Below, in pieces: positions 17,485 to 23,834 of a stretch of DNA of 23,834 bases (position 1 is the stretch's first letter; each line of letters begins with the position of its first letter). Made by a program: the position numbers and the translations under genes. Source of the DNA: a virus; the IMG/VR virus record IMGVR_UViG_3300025151_000303, positions 1-23,834 of that record; one strand, written 5' to 3'. The notes below the pieces were generated by a model that was not told the origin of the DNA, ran no database searches, and saw only the letters and a list, made by a program, of their open reading frames with translations.

Positions 17485-17512
17485 AAAAAAGGAGTGGAAA
17501 TTAATCCACTCC
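17485..17512 (-). terminator. Strong intrinsic terminator directly after the capsid gene
   Basis: On the minus strand a perfect 8-bp stem (GGAGTGGA with TCCACTCC, 17505-17512 and 17491-17498) encloses a TTAATT loop and is followed by six T residues (17485-17490) and further T/A. It starts about 17 bases after the capsid stop codon. This is a textbook rho-independent terminator. It probably limits transcription into the 278-residue gene and so favours capsid protein. Confidence 0.92.
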
Positions 17513-17529
17513 CTTTTAAATAAATAGTT

Positions 17530-19035
17530 TTACTTCATTAACATAAAGTTGTTTGCACCTTGTGTGATTAAACATCTTTCTGATAAGTAGTGAACTTGCA
17601 TTGCATCCAAGTCAGATGTAACTGCACCAACTGAACCAGTAGTCCAAGTTTTTAGTCTTCTGTCGTCAGTTTGTGAAGCTCTATATCTAACGTGTAAGAA
17701 TGGTCGCTTAAGGTTTTTACCTAGCATTTGATCATACACAGATGAAACACCAGCAGGTACAAAGACACCTCTAATAGCATCACTAGTACCTCTTTCATTA
17801 ATACTTCCTCTTGTAGCTTTATCATTTAAGTATTTCCAGTCAGATTTGTAGAAGTCATAAGAACCTCTTCTAAATCCTGAGAAACCTAAATTAAGTGCCA
17901 TATCTTCTGAGTTATCGAATACTCCGTAAGAAGTACCTCCAGCTCCGTAAGAATTCATTGAAGCAAGCATGTCATCTACAGCTAGAGACGAAGCTCTATT
18001 TACAAACATCATGTTTTCCTCAATAGCACCTTGATTATCAAACTCAGCAAGAATAGCATCAAACTCAGCTAAATCAGTAGCAGCGTTAACACCAGTAATA
18101 CCTGTAGTTACATTACCTCTATCTTCAATAGCAGCAAATAAACCTTCAGTACCTGAGTTAGTTCCTAAAGCAGCATAATCAGTATCGTTAGTACCATCAG
18201 CATCAACGATACGAGATGCAGCAGCTGTTTTCTCAGCTTCCATCATTGTCATCTCTAAGTAATCAGTAAATCTAGATCTTGTATCACCTTCAGCTTTTAA
18301 GTACCATAAATAACCATTTTGCCCATCTTCACCAGATATCTCTACCCAACCAATTTGAGAAGCATCAGATCCAGAGATCTCATAAGCGTCCTTCATAATA
18401 ATTGGTTTGTTAGTAAATGAAACGTGAGTTGGTTTAACAGTTCTAGCAGAGCCAGTACCTGATCCATAAGAACCTTGACCTGTTACACCTTTCTTAAACT
18501 CAGAACCTATAACTAGTAATGTTGCATCTAAGTCAGCGTCAGCGATATCTGAATCATCATCAAAATCTTGAACATTATATGGTTGTACAGTTATTACTTC
18601 AGCCGCAACTTTAGTTACATGAGCTCTTATTACTCTACCAGCTACAGCTACAAGACATATGTCATTTAATCTAACACCGTGATCTGCTAATGTAAATACA
18701 TTTGTAGTACCTGCATTATTACCATCAATATCAGAGGTAACAGTAAATGTTGACACATCCGTATTTAAGGTACCTTTAACTGAGATGTGTAATCTACCTT
18801 GTTCAGTCCATATAACTTGATCAGCAGTCATAGACTCTTCTGCTCCGACTTGTGCTAAGAAACCAGAGACTGTTCTATTACCGAACACTTCAGCTTCTTT
18901 TTCCATTAAGTCAGGCAGGTATTGTTTTGCCCAGCCATTGCCACTGGCTGTAAAATCGATGTAATTTGAATCTAGTGTTTGCTTTTGTGGAGCAGGTACA
19001 CTATTCAAATTGCCACCAGGATTTGAAATTGCCAT
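17530..19035 (-). CDS. Major capsid protein, HK97-fold type (501 aa)
   Basis: A 501-residue protein starting MAISNPGGNLNSVPAPQKQT. The middle block YEISGSDASQIGWVE (about residues 214-228), followed by YLWYLKAEGDTRSRFTDYLE and MMEAEK (about 236-265), is the signature I associate with major capsid proteins of crAss-like and uncultured marine phages. The region between residues 80 and 170 is a beta-rich insertion (VTKVAAEVITVQPYNV; DFDDDSDIADADLDATLL). The C-terminal half holds P-domain-like segments (FDAILAEFDNQGAIEENMMF; GFRRGSYDFYKSDWKYLN) and a final 'HYLSERCLITQGANNFMLMK'. Codon use is clean, and the gene is followed at once by a strong terminator, as expected for the most abundant virion protein. 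It lies 22 bases after the scaffold-like gene. There is no Shine-Dalgarno; the leader is A/T-rich and ends AAATTATG. Exact fold placement was not tested. Confidence 0.9.
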   Translation of the reverse strand: MAISNPGGNLNSVPAPQKQTLDSNYIDFTASGNGWAKQYLPDLMEKEAEVFGNRTVSGFLAQVGAEESMTADQVIWTEQGRLHISVKGTLNTDVSTFTVTSDIDGNNAGTTNVFTLADHGVRLNDICLVAVAGRVIRAHVTKVAAEVITVQPYNVQDFDDDSDIADADLDATLLVIGSEFKKGVTGQGSYGSGTGSARTVKPTHVSFTNKPIIMKDAYEISGSDASQIGWVEISGEDGQNGYLWYLKAEGDTRSRFTDYLEMTMMEAEKTAAASRIVDADGTNDTDYAALGTNSGTEGLFAAIEDRGNVTTGITGVNAATDLAEFDAILAEFDNQGAIEENMMFVNRASSLAVDDMLASMNSYGAGGTSYGVFDNSEDMALNLGFSGFRRGSYDFYKSDWKYLNDKATRGSINERGTSDAIRGVFVPAGVSSVYDQMLGKNLKRPFLHVRYRASQTDDRRLKTWTTGSVGAVTSDLDAMQVHYLSERCLITQGANNFMLMK

Positions 19036-19057
19036 AATTTATTTTTTTTAAATATTT

Positions 19058-20233
19058 TTAATTCTTTTTTCTAATTTTAAAGGATCTGTTTTTTATATCA
19101 GAAGAAGAATCACCTAACACTCTATATTTTACACCCCCAACATTTGTTTCGCTGTGAGATTTTCGAGGTTCAGTGTTTATGTTTTTATCTTTAGCAACTC
19201 TTGTTCTTGTCGCATCAGCTTTACCTTGTTCATAAAAATGATTAGCAATAGCATCAGCGTTCATAGCTGTAAATAAAGATTTGTGATAACCCTTAGCATC
19301 TTCAATAGTTGATTTATCTTCACCAACAAACTTGTTAATGAAATTATTAATATCACTTTGATTAGTCTTTACTTTATCAACATCTTTAATATTAAACCGA
19401 TATTTTTTATCTCCAACATTGTATTCAAAACCTTTGAACTCTTTGTTAAAAACACTATCGGTTTTTTGTAAAAATTTATTTTTACTAGCTTCAGATAACT
19501 TCTTCTGCTCTTTAGAATCCTTATTGTATCTATTAAAGAAATCAATAGCTTGTTGTTGTTCTTGGGTCAACTTCGACCCAGCTTTGATGTCTTCATAGTA
19601 TTTAGACTTTTGCCCGTCTAAGTAGGCTTTAGCCTCGGCAACTTGCTCTTTGAGGGCTATTTTTTTACTACGTATTGTTTTATCATCATCAACATCTTCA
19701 TCAATACCAAATTTATCTTCTAATAAAAAATTACGCTCTTCTGCTGTTAGATGAGATTTTTTAACCCTATAATACTCGTCCAGTATATCAGAGTCATCCA
19801 TCTTAGAAATATCTCTATTTAAATTTACGTAATCTTGTATATCACCACCAGTTTCTTCCATAAAGTCTATTAACTTCTGTATATTTTCTGGTAATGGTTT
19901 TCCAGTTGCTTCTGCTTCAACTACAGCTTCTTCTACTTGTTCTTCTACCTCTTTAACCTCTTCTGTAACCTCTTGAAGTATCGGTTGTTCTTCCACAACT
20001 TCTTCAACAACTTCTTTTTCCTCGACTACGTCCACCTTTTCTTCTTCAGCGGGTTCTTCTTCAACCTCTTCGCCTTCTTGAACTGGTGGTTTACTTAAAT
20101 CTATTTTAATAACACTATCGTCTCCAGCACTATCAAACTTAGATTCATCTATTTCTTGAGTAACCTCTTCTATAGGTTGCTCAGTGTTTTTTTCAGTTAC
20201 TTCTTCGGTAACTTCTTTTAATTCTTCTGTCAT
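19058..20233 (-). CDS. Putative capsid scaffolding protein, acidic (391 aa)
   Basis: A 391-residue protein starting MTEELKEVTEEVTEKNTEQP. Residues 1-110 are an extremely acidic Glu/Val repeat-like stretch (EEVEEEPAEEEKVDVVEEKE) that is probably disordered. From about residue 115 a helical, conserved-looking part begins (LPENIQKLIDFMEETGGDIQ, then DYVNLNRDISKMDDSDILDE). It continues with an FLLEDKFGIDEDVDDD segment and Lys-rich helices (IRSKKIALKEQVAEAKAYLD). The C-terminus is basic (KNRSFKIRKKN). An acidic, coiled-coil protein with a basic C-terminal tail, directly before the capsid gene, is the usual plan of a tailed-phage scaffold, whose C-terminus binds the capsid shell. No protease motif is visible in it or nearby. 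The 22-base gap to the capsid gene suggests coupled expression. The scaffold role is inferred from position and composition. Confidence 0.75.
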   Translation of the reverse strand: MTEELKEVTEEVTEKNTEQPIEEVTQEIDESKFDSAGDDSVIKIDLSKPPVQEGEEVEEEPAEEEKVDVVEEKEVVEEVVEEQPILQEVTEEVKEVEEQVEEAVVEAEATGKPLPENIQKLIDFMEETGGDIQDYVNLNRDISKMDDSDILDEYYRVKKSHLTAEERNFLLEDKFGIDEDVDDDKTIRSKKIALKEQVAEAKAYLDGQKSKYYEDIKAGSKLTQEQQQAIDFFNRYNKDSKEQKKLSEASKNKFLQKTDSVFNKEFKGFEYNVGDKKYRFNIKDVDKVKTNQSDINNFINKFVGEDKSTIEDAKGYHKSLFTAMNADAIANHFYEQGKADATRTRVAKDKNINTEPRKSHSETNVGGVKYRVLGDSSSDIKNRSFKIRKKN

Positions 20234-20266
20234 AATAAAATTTTATAAAATATTAAAATTAAGAGA

Positions 20267-22660
20267 TCACATGTTTAAACCTGCATCCCCTGTAACTATA
20301 TCATTACCTGATGACTCAAATTTATTAAGTGAATCACCCCTATTTCTTTGATCTATCATATCTTTTTGATGAGCAGCTTGTCTATCTACTCTTTCATCTT
20401 TTCTATCTTCTCTTTTAGCTTCATTACGTTCTGTAATCTCTCTTTCCATTCCCTTTAATTGAGAATTTAATTGAAATTCATATGCCATTAGTTCTTTTTT
20501 AACAGCAGCTTCTTCTCTTAAATATTGAATTTTTAATTGTCCTTTTGTTTGTTCTAACTGAGCTTCAGCTTGGGTTTTTGCTTCATTCTTTTGAACCTCA
20601 GCTTGAGCCGCTGCTTGTTGTTGTTGGGCGTTAGCTTCAGCTTGAGCTTGGATATTTTGCTGTTGAATTTGTTGATCTCTAGCTATTTTATTTTTTCTTT
20701 TAAGTTTCAACAGTTGATTTGCTAACTTTATATTTCTAACATTACGAAGATCAATAGCGTCGTCTAAGTCAATTGATTGCTGAGCTAAAGCTTGTTGTAT
20801 ATTATTTTCTAATATAGCTTTTTCTTCTTCATCTGGAAGTAGTTCTATAAATATACCAAAATCGTAAAGATGTAACTCTTTTAATTCGTCTAACGTTGCT
20901 ACATTGTGAACACCTATAGCGTGTATAAAAGCTTCTTTTGTTGGTGAGTACTCTATTATATCGGATATTCTTAAAGATAAGCACTCAGCTGTTTCAGCTG
21001 TCAAATACAACATTGACTGCAATATGTGTCTAGTTGCTGTATTTGAGTTAGCTGCTGCTAATTTTTGTATACCAACAAGAGCATTTTTATCTGGAGTACT
21101 AGCATCTCTAGCTTCGTTTAATCCGGTTACATCTCTAATCATTTGTAAATAATAATTATAAGTTGTAATCAAGCTTTGAAGTTTACCACTATTAACTCCA
21201 TTGTTTATTTGTTGGATTGGTACTTTACCTGGATTCATATCTCCATCAGAAGTAAAACTTCTACCAATAACACTACCAGTTTGGAAGAACATGTTTAAAG
21301 CTTCTTGTGGGTTATAATTTGTTCCGTTACCGAGATCAACTTCAGCTAAACCATCAGCATCTAGGTAAACACCATCTGGTACCATACGTGCCATTACTTG
21401 TTGCAACTTTAAATGAGTTAATTGAATAGTATCAGCAAAACCCGTTATTCTTTTTACTAAAGATTCTATTCTACCTTTATACATTCTTGGTGCTACTATT
21501 TGGTAACTCATTTTAACTCTAGCGAAATCAGAATCTGAACGCATCATATTCTCTGCCATTTCCCACTTTAATAATTTATCGCAACCAACTATATAAACTC
21601 CTTCATAAATAGTTTCAACGACTCTCTCAAGTTTATGGAATTCTCCATCCATACTTTCAACAGGTGGATTAAATGTGTCATCTTTCTGAATAACTTTATC
21701 TGCACCAGTAGCAGTTTTCTTCAACTTATAAACGTCGTTCATATGAGTTTTATAATTAAAATATAAAACTTCTATTTTGTTTTTATCAGCATTAGTTCTA
21801 TAGCTAGCTCTACTAGTTGCTGTTTGGCCAGAACTATCTGTTATTTCTTTTATTTCTTCTTCTGATAAATCTGGAAATTCTTTAACCAACTCATTAATCG
21901 GAATCTCTTTCACTTCACCAACATAATATATATCGTCAAAGTATGGTGATTCAGTATAAGAGTAAACTAAATTAGCTGGATCAACATATTTAACTTTAGC
22001 GCCATCAGCCCAATCAAAAGTTGTTTTAGTTGCACCAATACCTATAGTTGTTAAATCGTATAAACATCTTCTTCTAATTAGATCATAATCACTATCTTCC
22101 ATTAACACGTTGATAGCTTGTTCTTCTGCTAACTCAACCGCTTGTTTATAGTTAAGTTGCATATGCAGAGCTAGTTCCTCTTCCGTGTCGGGTAAAGTTT
22201 CTGGTTCATTTTCATATAAATCTATATTAAATCTTTGCTTAGCTATTTCGTTAAAATTTTTAGAACGCATATCCCTTAACATAGACTCCATGTATTCTGT
22301 TCTTTTGCTAACACCATATTGATCTTGAGAAAAACAATTAATTTCAAAGTTTCGTTGAGACATACCGTTTACAACTATATCAACAAACTTGGGAATTATA
22401 GGAACAGGTTTCCAATCTAAATTAAGATAAGATAAATCACCGTTTATAGATAATTCATTTTTATATTTTTGAATAGATTGTTCACCCCTAGCGTATAGTC
22501 TTAATTGGTGAAAATCGTTTAGATTATTATCAAACCTAGATGTAGTACCATCAAACCACTCTTTTTTTATAGCTTTAGCAATATCTTCTCCATATTTGTA
22601 GGACATTTTTTCTAAGTCGCTAACAGCTTGTGACGGAAAGTTTACAGTGTAATCTCTCAT
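20267..22660 (-). CDS. Portal protein with long Gln-rich coiled-coil tail (797 aa)
   Basis: A 797-residue protein starting MRDYTVNFPSQAVSDLEKMS. The start is one base after the terminase stop codon (TAG T ATG), so translation is probably coupled. Residues 60-130 include VPIIPKFVDIVVNGMSQRNF, the wing or clip entry typical of portals of marine and crAss-like phages, and residues 165-225 include EEQAINVLMEDSDYDLIRRR with LYDLTTIGIGATKTTFDWAD. The core helical part near residues 385-545 has APRMYKGRIESLVKRITGFA and a GLNEARDASTPDKNALVGIQ loop. Residues from about 650 to 780 are a Gln/Ala/Glu-rich coiled coil (NIQAQAEANAQQQQAAAQAE) with a charged end (NEAKREDRKDERVDRQ). It forms the dodecameric ring for DNA entry and exit at one capsid vertex. 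The coiled-coil tail, comparable to the barrel of P22-type portals, may reach into the capsid. Position between terminase and scaffold supports the call. Confidence 0.88.
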   Translation of the reverse strand: MRDYTVNFPSQAVSDLEKMSYKYGEDIAKAIKKEWFDGTTSRFDNNLNDFHQLRLYARGEQSIQKYKNELSINGDLSYLNLDWKPVPIIPKFVDIVVNGMSQRNFEINCFSQDQYGVSKRTEYMESMLRDMRSKNFNEIAKQRFNIDLYENEPETLPDTEEELALHMQLNYKQAVELAEEQAINVLMEDSDYDLIRRRCLYDLTTIGIGATKTTFDWADGAKVKYVDPANLVYSYTESPYFDDIYYVGEVKEIPINELVKEFPDLSEEEIKEITDSSGQTATSRASYRTNADKNKIEVLYFNYKTHMNDVYKLKKTATGADKVIQKDDTFNPPVESMDGEFHKLERVVETIYEGVYIVGCDKLLKWEMAENMMRSDSDFARVKMSYQIVAPRMYKGRIESLVKRITGFADTIQLTHLKLQQVMARMVPDGVYLDADGLAEVDLGNGTNYNPQEALNMFFQTGSVIGRSFTSDGDMNPGKVPIQQINNGVNSGKLQSLITTYNYYLQMIRDVTGLNEARDASTPDKNALVGIQKLAAANSNTATRHILQSMLYLTAETAECLSLRISDIIEYSPTKEAFIHAIGVHNVATLDELKELHLYDFGIFIELLPDEEEKAILENNIQQALAQQSIDLDDAIDLRNVRNIKLANQLLKLKRKNKIARDQQIQQQNIQAQAEANAQQQQAAAQAEVQKNEAKTQAEAQLEQTKGQLKIQYLREEAAVKKELMAYEFQLNSQLKGMEREITERNEAKREDRKDERVDRQAAHQKDMIDQRNRGDSLNKFESSGNDIVTGDAGLNM

Positions 22661-22661
22661 A

Positions 22662-23834
22662 CTATTGTTTTATTATTGTTGATTGAAATCCTTTATTATT
22701 ATACTTTGATATATTAAGGTTTAGTGGTGTTTTTTTCTTTTCTGGATTTGGACGATACAAGTGTCTATTACAAGCCATTATTGCTAAACCAGTACTTATA
22801 GAGGCATCATGCTTTGTTCTTTTGTTTATATCAAATCTAGACCAATCATTCAACGTGTCATTAAAATACATGGTACCGTAAGTACCATCTTCTAACAAAC
22901 CGACATGGTCATTAATATATGTTTCAATTGCAGCAGCATGAGCTTGTTTTATGTCTTCACTGGAGTTTGGTATTCCACCTACTTCTTTTTCTGCAACTGA
23001 TAATTTATTCCATATTTTATCAGGTCTGTTCATACTAAAACCTCTGTAACCTCTTCTACGTAAGTAGTATAACAATCTTGGTTTGTTATTCTCTGCCAAT
23101 ATCGGCATACCATAAAATACTAGTGCCATCAAAACGTCTTCAAAAAACATATCAGCTGTTTGTGGTCTAGCTATATATTCTAAAAAGAAAGTATTAGCCG
23201 GAGCATCTTCCATGGAAAACTTAGTTAATCCATGCAAAGCCCCTTTAGATCCCTTAGAATCTACTGTTCCTGATATATCATATGAGTCACAACCAAATGC
23301 TCCCATGTGCTCGTTACCTGGATATCGTACGCCATTTTTAATTATAACGTTATTTTGTAGTTTTTGTCCTGGTACCCAACTAACTTTAAATCTACCATTA
23401 GGGTCTGGGTTGAAACTAACGCGTGTATCTTTAACTCCATTAGCCCATTGAAAATTTCCATTTGTTATTACAGATGAATTTCTGTTTCCTTCATTATAGT
23501 CTATTTGTTCATATATCTTTATTAGATTAAACAAACTATTCTTCGTCTCATCTCTAAATGCATGTTCTTCGGTTCTGGGAAATTGACGATAAAATTCATT
23601 TAAAGCGTCTTGATCATCTTTTAAACCGTCAGCTTCATTTTCCCAATGATCTACAACTCCTTGATCTATTTCTAATCCGTGTGGATCAAATGTTCGTTGT
23701 TCAGGATCACTGAATACAGGTCGTCCGAATTCATCAATGAATCCCTCGTAATTCCATTCCATAGGAATAAACAAAGAATATAATCCCGACTTAGTTTGTC
23801 CATTTCTATTGCGCTTGGTAACATCTGAATCATA
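22662..23834 (-). CDS. terL: Terminase large subunit, C-terminal nuclease half (cut by window edge)
   Basis: The frame is open from base 23834, with 390 residues visible and the ATPase half missing. The in-frame TTG at 23772-23774 is not the real start, because the frame continues upstream (RNRNGQTKSGLYSLFIPMEW). That segment, followed by EGFIDEFGRPVF, is the bridge after the ATPase in terminases of marine and Bacteroidota phages. The nuclease has its expected acidic residues: Asp in GCDSYD (23286-23288), Glu in ILAENNKP (23091-23093) and Asp in KHDASISTGLA (22806-22808). This RNase-H-like domain cuts the concatemer during packaging, and the missing N-terminal half would drive DNA into the portal. 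The C-terminal tail is basic (RPNPEKKKTPLN). It is followed by the portal gene after one base, the common order in tailed phages. Confidence 0.92.
   Translation of the reverse strand, partial: YDSDVTKRNRNGQTKSGLYSLFIPMEWNYEGFIDEFGRPVFSDPEQRTFDPHGLEIDQGVVDHWENEADGLKDDQDALNEFYRQFPRTEEHAFRDETKNSLFNLIKIYEQIDYNEGNRNSSVITNGNFQWANGVKDTRVSFNPDPNGRFKVSWVPGQKLQNNVIIKNGVRYPGNEHMGAFGCDSYDISGTVDSKGSKGALHGLTKFSMEDAPANTFFLEYIARPQTADMFFEDVLMALVFYGMPILAENNKPRLLYYLRRRGYRGFSMNRPDKIWNKLSVAEKEVGGIPNSSEDIKQAHAAAIETYINDHVGLLEDGTYGTMYFNDTLNDWSRFDINKRTKHDASISTGLAIMACNRHLYRPNPEKKKTPLNLNISKYNNKGFQSTIIKQ

Noticed and set aside
19950-20230. Repeated ttcttc/acctctt words as a DNA repeat element
   Set aside because: They result from the Glu/Val-rich coding of the scaffold N-terminus. 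There is no regular period.
23212-23451. Plus-strand frame opposite the terminase
   Set aside because: It is antisense to the nuclease domain with its conserved acidic residues and is not a gene.
22662-23774. Terminase starting at the TTG codon at 23774
   Set aside because: The frame stays open upstream to the window edge with conserved-looking residues and the ATPase half would be missing, so TTG is internal.
1-23834. tRNA genes, attachment sites, integrase, insertion sequences, lysis genes or anti-defence genes
   Set aside because: I saw no cloverleaf, direct-repeat ends, transposase or recombinase motifs, holin or lysozyme signatures. Gaps between genes are all below 120 bases.

Overview
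The window is one block of late (virion) genes from a tailed double-stranded DNA phage. All fifteen genes lie on the minus strand, so transcription runs from position 23834 towards 1. They are packed head to tail with gaps of 1 to 116 bases. The DNA is AT-rich, apart from one short GC-rich patch near 1511-1610. I see no rRNA, tRNA, CRISPR array, integrase, transposase or host metabolic gene. None of the fourteen visible start codons has a GGAGG-type ribosome binding site. They are preceded by A/T-rich leaders instead, and several end in TTATG. That is the usual picture in Bacteroidota and their phages, so a marine or aquatic Flavobacteriia-type host is the best guess. The protein families look like those of uncultured marine podovirus-like phages and distantly like crAss-like phages. 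This family matching is from memory, not from a search.

Layout in transcription order: large terminase, C-terminal part, cut by the window edge (22662-23834); portal (20267-22660); acidic scaffold-like protein (19058-20233); major capsid protein (17530-19035), followed directly by a strong intrinsic terminator; an unknown 278-residue protein (16622-17458), followed by a second terminator; a 53-residue cysteine-containing protein (16344-16505); two connector or ring proteins (15604-16341 and 14687-15601); a 2060-residue nozzle or muzzle-like tail protein (8501-14683); two beta-rich unknown structural proteins that may be fibres or receptor-binding parts (6746-8485 and 5043-6722); a small unknown virion protein (4675-5031); and three probable internal or ejection proteins (3754-4623, 1753-3726, and 1-1719, the last cut by the other edge).

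Together these genes package DNA (terminase, portal), build the head (scaffold, capsid), close it and build a short tail (connectors, nozzle, fibres), and supply proteins ejected with the DNA. There is no sheath, tape-measure or baseplate gene, which with the ejection-type proteins points to a podovirus-like short tail. The two terminators divide the operon just after the capsid gene and just after the next gene. This probably sets a high capsid dose relative to the downstream tail genes.

I did not find a clearly new biological system. The points most worth a second look are the size and cysteine-rich insert of the 2060-residue protein, the small DCGC protein, the unknown gene between two terminators, the GC-rich patch near 1511-1610, and the Gly-Asn/Asp-Gln repeat in an internal virion protein.
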